NCBI RefSeq assembly: GCF_000698145.1
Contig: NZ_BAXB01000008.1
Coordinates: 62,001 to 126,000, forward strand
Length of the DNA: 64,000 nt
Reading direction: 5' to 3'
DNA from: Geomicrobium sp. JCM 19039
GTDB taxonomy: Bacteria; Bacillota; Bacilli; Bacillales; Marinococcaceae
Shown one piece after another: positions 46,221 to 55,210 of the stretch. The notes under the pieces are model-generated. The model had not been told where the DNA came from. It worked only from the letters and a program-made list of their open reading frames with translations, and searched no databases. The position numbers were made by a program, and so were the translations under genes. Positions within the stretch are counted from its first letter, which is position 1. Each line of letters opens with the position of its first letter.

Positions 46221-46544
46221 AACGTGTCTCCTTCCTAGTTATGAAAAGCAAACATGGCCTCTTATTGCTCGGCATTGCGTGTGAAGACGAGCTACCATGA
46301 AGCATTTCATCTTATGTACTAAATGTATATGTGCAATTGACGTCTTTAGAATTTAATGAGGAAATGCAGTGTTGAACGATAGGTGATGAGATTGGCATGT
46401 TGTTTAAGGGCGTTCAGTTGACGAGACAACTTGAGAAAGTTACGATAATTTCTGTATGAATATTCAGAAACAGAAAAGGTTTTCCCGTTGTTTTTCATAA
46501 TATATAGCACAATATATTGAAATGAACTAAAGGAGAGATGATGA
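46221..46544. other. Intergenic region without recognised gene
   Basis: About 324 bp between divergent genes. It contains AT-rich stretches near 46495-46520 (CATAATATATAGCACAATATATTG) that could serve as promoter for the isomerase gene, with AAAGGAG at 46530. No repeat, RNA or cre-type site was seen. Confidence 0.5.
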
Positions 46545-47458
46545 ATGAAGGTTGGTTTGAGTTCTTACAGTGTACTAGAAGCGTTGAATGATGGAAGGTT
46601 AACGATTGTAGAAGCCATTTCGTGGGTCAAGGAGAATGGTGGATCGCACTTAGAGCTTGTCCCGTATGGCTATTCGGTTGTGGATAACTATGCACTTGCT
46701 GATGAGATTAAAGAGCGGGCACAAGCCGAGGAGATTGAATTGTCTGGTTATTGTATGCCTGCGAACTTTATCCAGCCGACAAGAGAGGCGTTTGAAGAAG
46801 AAGTAGAACGAATTAAAAAGCATGTAGACGTGGCGCACTATATGGCATTACTCTCCTTCGTCATGACGTTACAGCTTTTCGTTTGGAATCAGAGCAGATG
46901 ACCATTCACTACTTTGATGACCATTTTGATGAGATGGTGGAAGGTAGCCAAGCGATTGCTGATTATGCAAAGGGATTGGGGATGACAACAACCATTGAAA
47001 ATCATGGGTTTAATGTGCAATCGAGTGACCGTGTTCAACGGATTTTGCGTGCTGTGGACCGTGACAATTTCAAAACGACACTCGATATCGGTAATTTCCT
47101 ATGCGCAGATGAAGACCCACTCGTCGGTATTCGCAAAAATCTAAATCAAGCAGCAACAGTCCATTTCAAAGACTTTTATGTACGTCCTTACTATGAGAAT
47201 CCAGGAAGCGGAAAGTGGTTCCGTACGTCCAATGACAATTATTTGCGAGGCGCGATTGTTGGACACGGAGAACTTCCAATTCGTGAGGTGATCCGACTTT
47301 TAAAAGCGGATGGGTTTGATGGAAATATCGTCGTTGAATTTGAAGGGATGGAAGATTGTCTAATCGGTTCGAAGATCGGAATGGAGAATACGCGTCGCCT
47401 ATGGGAAGAAGTCAAGGCGGACAGTTGGAAAGTAGGATTGGAAGAGGTGAAAAACTAA
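46545..47458 (+). pseudogene. Sugar phosphate isomerase/epimerase (xylose-isomerase-like TIM barrel), frameshifted
   Basis: About 305 aa when repaired. N-terminal part: KVGLSSYSVLEAL, EAISWVKENGGSHLELVPYG. C-terminal part: TTIENHGFNVQSSDRV, TTLDIGNFLCADEDP, VHFKDFYV, IVVEFEGMED. These Glu/Asp/His metal ligands define the IolE/YcjR-like AP endonuclease-2 superfamily. The frame breaks near 46850-46885; one lost base explains it. The next gene, a Gfo/Idh/MocA dehydrogenase, starts 1 bp after the stop, a common pair for inositol or sugar-derivative catabolism. Confidence 0.88.
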
Positions 47459-47459
47459 A

Positions 47460-48482
47460 ATGTTAAATGTTGTTGTGATTGGGTTAGGTACGATTTCGGA
47501 GATGCACGTAAGCGCTTATGAGCAAAATCCGAACGTTCATCTGTACGGTGTGTGTGATGTGAATGAGGAGCGGGCAGAGCGGGTAGCTGATGAATATTCA
47601 GTGAAGCACGTATTCACTGATGCAGGCGATGTGTTTAATGATGCGAACGTGCAGGCAGTAAGTATTTGCACGTGGAACAAAACACATGCACAACTTGCGA
47701 TTCAAGCGTTAGAAGCTGGGTTAAATGTACTCGTCGAAAAACCACTCGCAATGAGCGTGGAGGAGGCCGAGCAAATTCAAGAAGCTGAGCGCACATCAAA
47801 AGCGATGCTTCAAGTCGGTTACGTACGGCGCTTCAGCTCCAATGCACAAGTGCTCAAGCAATTTATAGATCGTGGGGATTTAGGAGAGGTGTATTACGCA
47901 AAAGCATCGTACATTCGTAGAGTTGGAAATCCTGGAGGCTGGTTTGCCGATCGTGAGCTGTCAGGTGGTGGCCCACTCATTGATCTCGGTGTACATCTCA
48001 TTGACCTTTGTTGGTATATGATGGACCGGCCGGCAGTGCAATCAGTCGCAGGTCATAGTTATCACCGTTTAGGAAATCGAAGCAACATTAAGAACCTATC
48101 TTTCTATAAAGCAGCCGACTACGAAAGTGCGAAGAATAGTGTAGAAGATTTAGCAAATGGGTTGGTCACGTTTAAGAACGGGGCTTCAATGCAGTTTGAT
48201 GTTTCCTATTCTTTGCATGCAAAAGAAGACGAAGTGCATATAAAGCTGTATGGGACGAAAGGTGGGGCAGAGTTGGAACCTGAACTCATCATTGTGACTG
48301 AAAGTGAAAATACGATCTTGAATATCCAGCCACAAATGGACCATCCGAACTTTCATTTCCAAAGCGCATTTCAAAATCAAATTGATGGTTTTGTATCAGC
48401 GGTACTCAATGAGGAAGTGTCCCCTGCACCTGTAGAGGATGGTATTGAATTGCTAAAAATTATCGAAAAGATTTATGAATAA
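47460..48482 (+). CDS. Gfo/Idh/MocA-family oxidoreductase
   Basis: A 340-aa dehydrogenase. The Rossmann motif VVIGLGTISEMH opens the protein, and EKPLAMS near residue 100 carries the catalytic lysine. GGGPLIDLGVHLIDL with its His is the typical active-site segment of the second domain. It would oxidise a hydroxyl of a sugar, inositol or amino-sugar derivative with NAD(P). Translationally linked to the isomerase just upstream. Confidence 0.93.
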   Translation: MLNVVVIGLGTISEMHVSAYEQNPNVHLYGVCDVNEERAERVADEYSVKHVFTDAGDVFNDANVQAVSICTWNKTHAQLAIQALEAGLNVLVEKPLAMSVEEAEQIQEAERTSKAMLQVGYVRRFSSNAQVLKQFIDRGDLGEVYYAKASYIRRVGNPGGWFADRELSGGGPLIDLGVHLIDLCWYMMDRPAVQSVAGHSYHRLGNRSNIKNLSFYKAADYESAKNSVEDLANGLVTFKNGASMQFDVSYSLHAKEDEVHIKLYGTKGGAELEPELIIVTESENTILNIQPQMDHPNFHFQSAFQNQIDGFVSAVLNEEVSPAPVEDGIELLKIIEKIYE

Positions 48483-48488
48483 GCTGTC

Positions 48489-49001
48489 TATATAGAATGA
48501 ACTTAACATTTTCCTGATTGCACAGTTTGTTGTTGCTTTCCACTGCAGGCGGTTGCTTACACTCCAGAGCACAAGGGCGACATCGGTTCACGTTTATGCC
48601 TCCTGGCTACGGTCGGTGTGTGGAAAGAAGTCCAAATGCCCCATATATCCATATTTGTGACATTCGAGAAAGAAAAATCATGATTTTACACGTGAATGCG
48701 CACATAAACGGTGTCAACTGTCACAAATATTGCAATTTGTGACAGTTGCGTGCCGAAAGTGCCCGGTTTGAGGCTGGATTGTCACATACGTGACCGGCCA
48801 TCACATGCTTGTGCCAGGTGGTGAGCCTCGGTCACGACTTTTTGCCCTTCGGCAAACGTTTTTTCGTGTTGCCCGCAACCCTTATAGTGACGAACAACGA
48901 CCGGCAACGAGATGAATTTCAACAGACAATATGCAAACACTCTCCCGCAAAGACCCATCTTGGTCATCCGATTCAATGAATTTCTTTAGTTCAACTTATA
49001 T
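48489..49001. repeat. Non-coding inverted-terminal-repeat element, copy 4
   Basis: Starts 6 bp after the dehydrogenase stop with a degenerate end (TATATAGAATGAACTT) and finishes with AGTTCAACTTATATAG. The right-terminal block (GAATTTCTTTAGTTCAAC) matches the ends of copies 1, 3 and 5. Bases 48532-48588 hold the CACTGCAGGCGG...CTCCAGAGCACAAGGG module shared with copy 3 (inverted). It also contains an AACTGTCACAAATATTGCAATTTGTGACAGTT-type palindrome (48714-48748). No credible gene. Confidence 0.75.
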
Positions 49002-49050
49002 AGGAGAGAAACTTTCTTTCCCTCCAACAACAAGTGGTTCAGCAATAAAG

Positions 49051-49090
49051 AGGCTCTTACTAGGCGATGAATCGCCTAGTAAGAGCCTTT
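49051..49090. terminator. Strong terminator of the alkaline phosphatase gene
   Basis: A perfect 18-bp stem (AGGCTCTTACTAGGCGAT and its complement) with a 2-nt loop, 8 bp beyond the phosphatase stop. Confidence 0.85.
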
Positions 49091-49097
49091 TAGTTCA

Positions 49098-50753
49098 TCA
49101 AGGGTTAATGTTTAGTTTGCCATCGGCAATTTCACTATGAGTGTTGCCTTCACTGTCGATTACCGTTACCTCAATTTCAGCTTCACTCGCTTGAAGGTTC
49201 GAGGTTGCGGTCCAATAAGCTGTGTACACGCCCGGTTCAGTTTCAGTAACTGGAAGTTCTGTCGGAGCATTGGGAACGTTTACGAGAGGCGCGCGAATAG
49301 AGAACGATGCATCTAATCCTGACTCGCTTTCAAATTGTATGCGGACGGATTCACCACTTTGTAAGGTCACATCTTCTGTCGGCTCAAGGTTGTGAATTGA
49401 GATGTCGCCATCTTCTTTATCAGCGTGAAGGGCATCAATCATCATTTTAGGTATCTCGGTATTGTCCAATGTAGCACGGTATTGCTCCTCGGTAGGGCCG
49501 TACGCATATACAGGAACGTCTACAGCGGTATGACCGGTTGTTGTCCAGCCTACTAATGCACGGTCGCTAATGACACGGGCAATCCCTTCTTCTACAGTTT
49601 CAGCATCTTCGAGAATGCAATCGGCTTCTTCGTCAGTAAGGTCATCAATACCTGCATAAGCCTGAAGCACATCCTCTAAGTTCTCGTTGTCATCGCCGAG
49701 TTGTTCGGCCATGTAATCAATTGAGCGGGTGACGTTTTTAAGCACGTCACGCTCAAAGCCATATTCTCCGTCCAACCCTAAAGACAGGCCTCCTGTGCCG
49801 TGATCAGCTGTAATGACAACGAGGGTATTTGGTTCGGATTTTGCATAGTCTAAAGCAACCTCAATCGCTTCATCGAAAGCAATCGTATCGGTCATCATTT
49901 CTGCAGGGAAATTATCATGACCCGCATGGTCAATTCTTCCACCTTCAACCATTAAAAAGAAACCGTCATCGTCTTTGCTCAATTGTTCAATGGCTGTATT
50001 TGTCATTTCTGCGAGCGAAGGTTGGTTTGTCGTTTCTCGGTCTAGTTCATACGCCATATGAGAGGAGCTGAATAACCCTAATAGCTTGTCACCTTCTGTT
50101 TGCAGTAGTTCATCACGATCGTAAAGTAGCTCGTATCCTGCATCCTCAGCTTCTTCGATTAAGTCCCGTCCATCATCTCGTTCTTCAGCATCAAAGTGTT
50201 CAATTCCGCCACCAAGTAACACGTCAACGTCATAATCTAGCATTTGCGTGGCAATCTCATCTTCCATGCCTCGATCTTCGACGTGAGACGCGAATGACGC
50301 AGGTGTTGCATGAGTAATGCGTGTTGTGGATACGAGACCAGTACTCATCCCAAGATCTTGAGCAAAGCTTGTTATTGGTTTGACAGGTTCATAGACGCCT
50401 TCTTCATTCGGTACCATCCCAACCACGTCATTGTCGGTTTTGTGACCACTGGAAAGAGCGGTTCCTGCAGCTGCTGAATCAGTGACGATGTTGTCCAAGG
50501 AATGTGTACGTGCATAACCGATGGAGGAAAACGTATCCATCGTGAGCGTTCCATAGTCATAGCCTTCTCCTAAGAAGTACGCAGCGGATGACACTTGCTG
50601 AGGTCCCATCCCATCACCAATTAAATAGATGATGTTTTCAACATTCGGGCCGTTTGCTTCTTCATTCGATGGGTTTACAGACGCAACGGTTGTTCCAACT
50701 GCTAGTGGAACGATCGTACCGATACTGATGATGGTTTTTAACGATGATCTCAA
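49098..50753 (-). CDS. Secreted alkaline phosphatase
   Basis: An enzyme of about 551 aa. A TTG start at 50753 fits the AAGAGGTG site best; a GTG three codons upstream lies inside that site. After a signal peptide come IIYLIGDGMGPQQ (first metal Asp), the nucleophile serine in TDSAAAGTALSSG, GGRIDHAGH, ITADHGTGGL and a final TTGHTAVDVPVYAYGP with the last His. A C-terminal extension of about 110 aa forms a beta-sandwich-like domain. It releases phosphate from esters outside the cell. High Asp/Glu content fits a salty or alkaline habitat. The upstream region has TTAACA-like motifs that might be a Pho box. Confidence 0.92.
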   Translation of the reverse strand: MRSSLKTIISIGTIVPLAVGTTVASVNPSNEEANGPNVENIIYLIGDGMGPQQVSSAAYFLGEGYDYGTLTMDTFSSIGYARTHSLDNIVTDSAAAGTALSSGHKTDNDVVGMVPNEEGVYEPVKPITSFAQDLGMSTGLVSTTRITHATPASFASHVEDRGMEDEIATQMLDYDVDVLLGGGIEHFDAEERDDGRDLIEEAEDAGYELLYDRDELLQTEGDKLLGLFSSSHMAYELDRETTNQPSLAEMTNTAIEQLSKDDDGFFLMVEGGRIDHAGHDNFPAEMMTDTIAFDEAIEVALDYAKSEPNTLVVITADHGTGGLSLGLDGEYGFERDVLKNVTRSIDYMAEQLGDDNENLEDVLQAYAGIDDLTDEEADCILEDAETVEEGIARVISDRALVGWTTTGHTAVDVPVYAYGPTEEQYRATLDNTEIPKMMIDALHADKEDGDISIHNLEPTEDVTLQSGESVRIQFESESGLDASFSIRAPLVNVPNAPTELPVTETEPGVYTAYWTATSNLQASEAEIEVTVIDSEGNTHSEIADGKLNINP

Positions 50754-50856
50754 TGTAAACACCTCTTTTTGTCAGTATGATTCCTAACGTATCATTTAAG
50801 AAGTGTTAAATTAACGAAAATTAAGAAAAATAATTCTAAAATCCGCAAAAATAGCC

Positions 50857-51039
50857 TTAATCCCTACGTTTGAAACGAGATCCAACATACCCGACGATGA
50901 GCAGTAGGATAGAAGTCCACGCATAATCGCGGAGAAACTGAGACCCTGGAAATTCTAGAAATGTTGAAACGAACCGTCCGAAAAGGGCAAGCAGTCCAAC
51001 AAGTAGCATCACATCAAATAATATTCGGACGGTCTTCAT
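50857..51039 (-). CDS. Small two-helix membrane protein
   Basis: Sixty residues starting MKTVRILFDVMLLVG with GAGGGAGAAG upstream; the longer in-frame extension overlaps the next gene and is unlikely. Two hydrophobic segments (about 5-25 and 42-55) flank a short loop, and a basic tail SRFKRRD ends it. Function unknown; a YqhV-like small protein is possible. It follows the EF-G-binding protein gene. Confidence 0.55.
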   Translation of the reverse strand: MKTVRILFDVMLLVGLLALFGRFVSTFLEFPGSQFLRDYAWTSILLLIVGYVGSRFKRRD

Positions 51040-51065
51040 GAAATCTTCTCCCTCAAGTCGTTGAT

Positions 51066-51701
51066 TTAAGTCAGTCGATGGAAAAATTCGTGCAAGCGAT
51101 CTAAAGATGTCATGCGTTCGTTGCACTCGACGGTGTCGACGCAAATGTAATTGCCTTTTTTCGTGTACATATCACGGTTTCCTTGATGGTTTTTGCGCGA
51201 TGTAAACAGTCGCTGAGGTCCGTGATGATTACAAAGAGCGCAAACTCCATGGACTGTGCGCGGGAGGAATGTCCCTTCGATACCGATGTGTTTCTGGTCA
51301 GGGTATGCGACAATGTAGCGTTTCTGGATGCCTGGGTCTTCCCAGCTGAAGTGAGAAATACGTGTGAGTTCGGTTTGTTGAACTGGGGCGTTCTTCACTT
51401 TAGCTTTAGGAAATAATGTGTGAAGAATCTGTTCAGTGACGCGCGGAAAAGGAATTAAATACTTATGTAAAGATGACAGGTAAATGGCTGCGGTTTCTTC
51501 ATCAATTACATTGTTAATCAAAGACAAATGAGAGATTTGCTCATCACTAAGGTGTATAAATGTGTCTTGAATCTTATCAATCGCAAGTGATTGGACGGCA
51601 TGTTTGACGTCCGTATCCAGAACCGTTTTGTGTGTATGCACAACGGTCCGCGCTTGTTCTCGTATATAGTTATATTGGTCATTGCGAATGAATGGGATCA
51701 T
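51066..51701 (-). CDS. FusB/FusC-family EF-G-binding protein
   Basis: A 211-aa protein with an N-terminal helical bundle (IRNDQYNYIREQARTVV, LSLINNVIDEETA) and a C-terminal zinc-binding domain with two cysteine pairs (CALCNHHG and CVDTVEC). This is the layout of FusB-type proteins, which bind elongation factor G and rescue it from fusidic acid. Chromosomal bacillar homologues are often of unknown role, so resistance is not implied. The ATG at 51701 follows GGAGCC. Confidence 0.85.
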   Translation of the reverse strand: MIPFIRNDQYNYIREQARTVVHTHKTVLDTDVKHAVQSLAIDKIQDTFIHLSDEQISHLSLINNVIDEETAAIYLSSLHKYLIPFPRVTEQILHTLFPKAKVKNAPVQQTELTRISHFSWEDPGIQKRYIVAYPDQKHIGIEGTFLPRTVHGVCALCNHHGPQRLFTSRKNHQGNRDMYTKKGNYICVDTVECNERMTSLDRLHEFFHRLT

Positions 51702-51822
51702 CGTGTGGCTCCTTCCGAACGAGCAGAAAACTGTACCCTTGAGTATATAGGAAGGAAGATTTCATGTACAAGCATATAAATTTTCATATTATTATGTATA
51801 ATGCAGGAAAGGAGGCGAGCGA

Positions 51823-53226
51823 ATGTCTGAAAAGAGGCAACTGAAAAAAGTATTGAACCGCACGGACGCTCTCGTTCTATCATTAGGAGCCATGATCGGT
51901 TGGGGATGGGTCGTTCTTTCTGGAGGTTGGGTGACAGATGCCGGTGTTGTAGGTGCAGGTCTAGCGTTCCTTGTCGGTGGCGCCCTAGTGTTAGTTGTTG
52001 GTCTGACGTATTCAGAACTTGCATCTGCGATGCCAAAGGTCGGAGGCGAACATTCATACGCCCTTCGTGGCATCGGACCCCGAGGGTCGTTTATCGCTTC
52101 TTGGGCGATAGCGCTTGGGTATGTGAGTGTCGTGGCTTTTGAAGCGGTTGCTCTTCCGAACGTCGTAGAATACATTTTCCCGAATTATAAAGTAGGTTAT
52201 ATGTATACGATCACAGGCTATGATGTGTATGCGACTTGGGTGCTCGTCGGAATTGCCGGGTCTGTATTTATCGCTTGGATTAATTATGTCGGGATCAAAT
52301 TCGCTTCGTTTGTACAAATGGTTCTGACGTTAATGATTATTCTCGTCGGTTTAATGCTCATTTTTGGAAGTGCAGCCAATGGCAGTATCGCCAATGCCGA
52401 TCCGCTATGGGTGACAAGCACCGCGGGCCTTCTCACGGTTATGATTGCGACCCCCTTTCTGTTCGTCGGGTTTGATGTCATACCCCAAGCAGCTGAAGAA
52501 ATGAACATTAAGCCGCGTTCCATCGGTAAGCTTCTTATTATTTCTGTATTTTGTGCGATCCTTTTTTACTTAGCAGTAATCTTTGCGGTCGGTTTTGGAC
52601 TTGGGCCCGAAGACCGGGAATTGTCGATACTGCCGACAGCAGATGCAATGGCAAATGTGTTTGGTGCCGACGTGTTCGGTCACATCCTTGTTCTTGGGGG
52701 AATTGCCGGAATCTTAACGAGTTGGAATGCGTTTATAATTGGAGGAAGTCGCGTCATTTTTGCGATGGCGGATACGAAGATGCTGCCCGCTTGGTTTGGC
52801 AAAGTTCATCCGAAACACGGGACACCGTCCAATGCAATTATTTTTATCGGTGGGTTGTCCGTTGTGAGTCCGTTTTTTGGTGATCCGATGCTCGGTTGGC
52901 TCGTTGATGCGGGTGGACTGACGATTGTCGTTGCTTACTTAATGGTTGCCGTTTCATTTATTATGCTACGTCGCCGTTTACCGGAAATGGATCGACCATT
53001 TCGGGCAGGAAGAAGCGTGTGGATTGGCTGGCTTGCGCTTTTGATGAGTGTGTTCTTCTTCGTGCAATATATGCCAGGAATGCCTGCTGGGCTTGGAATT
53101 CAAGAGTGGATGATCCTCGGTGGGTGGTGGATCATTGGCGCATACTTTGCCATCACACGATACGAAACGTACAAAACCGTTACGTATGAAAAAGATGTCG
53201 ATATTGATGAAAAAAGCGCAGTGTAA
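51823..53226 (+). CDS. APC-family amino acid permease
   Basis: A 467-aa integral membrane protein with about 12 helices. The APC-type start LVLSLGAMIGWGWVV, a YSELASAMPKVGGEHSYALRGIG segment and the LTSWNAFIIGGSRVIFAMADTKMLP loop place it in the amino acid/polyamine/organocation superfamily. Start ATG follows AAAGGAGGCGAGCGA. A TATAAT box lies at 51797-51802. Not in an operon. The substrate is unknown. Confidence 0.92.
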   Translation: MSEKRQLKKVLNRTDALVLSLGAMIGWGWVVLSGGWVTDAGVVGAGLAFLVGGALVLVVGLTYSELASAMPKVGGEHSYALRGIGPRGSFIASWAIALGYVSVVAFEAVALPNVVEYIFPNYKVGYMYTITGYDVYATWVLVGIAGSVFIAWINYVGIKFASFVQMVLTLMIILVGLMLIFGSAANGSIANADPLWVTSTAGLLTVMIATPFLFVGFDVIPQAAEEMNIKPRSIGKLLIISVFCAILFYLAVIFAVGFGLGPEDRELSILPTADAMANVFGADVFGHILVLGGIAGILTSWNAFIIGGSRVIFAMADTKMLPAWFGKVHPKHGTPSNAIIFIGGLSVVSPFFGDPMLGWLVDAGGLTIVVAYLMVAVSFIMLRRRLPEMDRPFRAGRSVWIGWLALLMSVFFFVQYMPGMPAGLGIQEWMILGGWWIIGAYFAITRYETYKTVTYEKDVDIDEKSAV

Positions 53227-53443
53227 CGCACGATTTTGCGGGAGAGGGGGTGTGCTCTGGAAATAAAATTTATTCAAACCGTCACGCTCACTTCCGCAAT
53301 GAGCTGAGTGAGTTATACTAGCGGGAACTCACGATGCTAAAAGTATATGAAGAAATTTGTATTTGCTCACCTAAACGTCTAGTCGGATAACATTTGGATA
53401 TTTTTAGGAGATCGGCGATCTGGATCACCCCCGAAACGATCTA

Positions 53444-53940
53444 TATAAGTTGAACGAAAGAATTTCTTCAAGAACTAGGAGTAAGTCTGGTAAAGTTGAA
53501 ACTGTGCTCGAGTTGGGACCGAACGGTTCTCAAGCTGGAGAAAGTCGCTGGAAAAGCGGTATGTTCTTATAAACTCGGGAACAGATTACCTGGTCACCTA
53601 TACAATCCCAGCCCCGAAGTGCCCACTCGGTTCGGCCCCGGCGGGGCCGACAGGGGGCTCGCTTATGAGCATTGAATCTGCGCGCAAGTTGGAACAAACT
53701 GCGCAGGAGTTTGGTGAAATCGGCGCTGAAATCAGTGAAAAGCGCAAACTTGCGCGCAGAACGGTCGTTCGTCTTGCCCGCAAGTGCCGCCATCCCCTGC
53801 GGCAACGGGCTCAGAGAACCATCCTTTGCATTTCCAAGCCAAAAACCTAGCAAGACGTCGGCTCGAGTCGCGCCGAAGCGAAACTGAACCGTCGTCGGCA
53901 TGACTTATGCCTACAGCTCATTCTTTAATCCAACAAGTAT
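53444..53940. repeat. Non-coding inverted-terminal-repeat element, copy 5
   Basis: About 497 bp from TATAAGTTGAAC to a degenerate right end (TTTAATCCAACAAGTAT). It matches copy 1 in opposite orientation over about 300 bp, including the CTCGAGTTGGGACCGAACGG block and the IESARKLEQTA coding-like block (about 53664-53760). Its right part (CGAAACTGAACCG..., GGCATGACTTATGCC) matches locus 17373-17437. The preceding 53227-53443 has no gene. Confidence 0.78.
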
Positions 53941-53986
53941 AGACCACTAAATCGGCGTATGTCCTATGTCTGTGCAGGCGAAAAAC

Positions 53987-54020
53987 CTTGACGCTTTGCA
54001 AGGAAGCGTCAAGCTTTTTT
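53987..54020. terminator. Bidirectional terminator
   Basis: A perfect 10-bp stem CTTGACGCTT / AAGCGTCAAG with a 7-nt loop, AAAAA before and TTTTTT after. It lies directly behind the stop of the small gene at 54019. Confidence 0.88.
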
Positions 54021-54258
54021 AAAGATGCCTGGTTGTTTGGCGAAAACGTTCACACATTCCCCGAGCTGCGTCGTCAAGTAGCTGGCCGCAACGGATGTGG
54101 ATAAATGCCCAGCTTTTCTTTTCGGGGAGATGACTTTTGCCCACATATCCACACACAATAGAGTGAACGGAGCTGATGAATGAGCGCATGCAATGATTTA
54201 CCCACATATCCTCATGTTTTTGTGCGTAATCCAGTCCTGACTGAGGGTGCCTGTACAC
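54019..54258 (-). CDS. Small soluble protein of unknown function
   Basis: About 79 aa from a GTG at 54258 with GGTGGAGGG in front (a GTG four codons earlier overlaps that site). Composition is ordinary, with several Cys and His (VNHCMRSFI, VHSIVCGYVGKSHLPE, WAFIHIRCGQLLDDAARGMCERF). The frame ends exactly at a strong terminator and has a good ribosome site, which supports a real gene. Family not recognised. Confidence 0.5.
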   Translation of the reverse strand: MYRHPQSGLDYAQKHEDMWVNHCMRSFISSVHSIVCGYVGKSHLPEKKSWAFIHIRCGQLLDDAARGMCERFRQTTRHL

Positions 54259-54290
54259 AAGTCCCTCCACCTACGACCTATAGCCGCTAT

Positions 54291-54875
54291 CTATTCCAGA
54301 CTTAATACGTCACCGTCGGTCGTCTCAATAATGAACCCTTTATCTCGTAGCACCTCTTGGTCAACGCGCAAGAATTGGCGAGGCATATTCAAGTCTGACT
54401 CTTCAGCATCTTCATCGGGCTCATCATTGTGCTCGACTTCAATGCGAACGGTGTCTTCATCCTCGATAATAATATGTTGTGCACGGAATGAATGTCCGAG
54501 GTATTCCTCATCACCAATCTGATACACGAGCACATCTTCTTCGTCAAAATCGAACGTATTTTCATAATCATCCGGGTAATCATCTTCAGTGTAAAGCCAG
54601 ACGCCAGCTTCAGCGTAATAATCTGGAGAGCCGAGTATCCAATTCACATGTTGAAACTCAATCGTATCGTCATGGTCTGTTGGGGAGACTGCGGTAGGCT
54701 CCGTAGCGGAGTCATCATCGTCTTCCTCCTCCTCAACAGGCTCTTCCTCTTCTTCTTCTTCTTCGACTTCTTCCACTGTTTCTTGTTCCTCTTCTTCGGT
54801 CACTTCTTCTGAATTCCCACAAGCTGCAACTGCGACGAAGCAACTAGCGAACCCAATCATGCGAAGCTTCTTCAT
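54291..54875 (-). CDS. Acidic lipoprotein of unknown function
   Basis: A 194-aa protein, start ATG at 54875 after GGAGGACACG. The lipoprotein signal ends in VAAC. Residues 23-57 are almost only Glu, Asp and Val (low-complexity acidic tract). The C-terminal part has about 120 residues of mixed beta character (FQHVNWILGSPDYYAEAGVWLYTEDD, FLRVDQEVLRDKGFIIET). Such acidic tethers are common in haloalkaliphilic bacilli. Role unknown. Confidence 0.75.
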   Translation of the reverse strand: MKKLRMIGFASCFVAVAACGNSEEVTEEEEQETVEEVEEEEEEEEPVEEEEDDDDSATEPTAVSPTDHDDTIEFQHVNWILGSPDYYAEAGVWLYTEDDYPDDYENTFDFDEEDVLVYQIGDEEYLGHSFRAQHIIIEDEDTVRIEVEHNDEPDEDAEESDLNMPRQFLRVDQEVLRDKGFIIETTDGDVLSLE

Positions 54876-55077
54876 ATCGTGTCCTCCTACAATTGTCATC
54901 TTCGTTAAAATGTACCAAAAATAAAAACAAGAAAGTGACATATTACTGAATTTATCAAAAATAAGCAGGAGGACATGAGTATATATTCATACAATGGCGG
55001 ACTTTTAAAAGGTGAGAAAGATAAAAACTTGTGTTTGTCATGAATCCATATGCCTACAAAATAAATTCGGACAAAAT

Positions 55078-55106
55078 TAGACAACCGTGTGAGCGTATGT
55101 TACAAT
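55078..55106 (+). promoter_or_regulatory. Sigma-A promoter of the CDF transporter gene
   Basis: TAGACA and TACAAT are separated by 17 bp. The transcript would run through the palindrome at 55167 and then the CDF gene. Confidence 0.55.
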
Positions 55107-55166
55107 GATTGATATTCAGTCACTTCGAGCGCTGTATCGCTCGGGGTGGCTCTAATTAAAATCATG

Positions 55167-55189
55167 TAATGACTGACAGTCAGTCATTA
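55167..55189. promoter_or_regulatory. Long palindrome (possible TetR-type operator) upstream of the CDF gene
   Basis: A perfect 11-bp dyad around one central base; its core is TGACTGACAGTCAGTCA. It lies about 60 bp downstream of the -10 box and contains an ATG that is in frame with the transporter, but translation more likely begins at 55211. Form and size resemble TetR-family operators. Confidence 0.5.
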
Positions 55190-55210
55190 AAACAGAAGAG
55201 GTTGAGAAAA

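Noticed and set aside
53530..53901. A 123-codon minus-strand frame in repeat copy 5
   Set aside because: The same stretch in other copies does not preserve this frame from start to stop; only the short plus-strand block is conserved.
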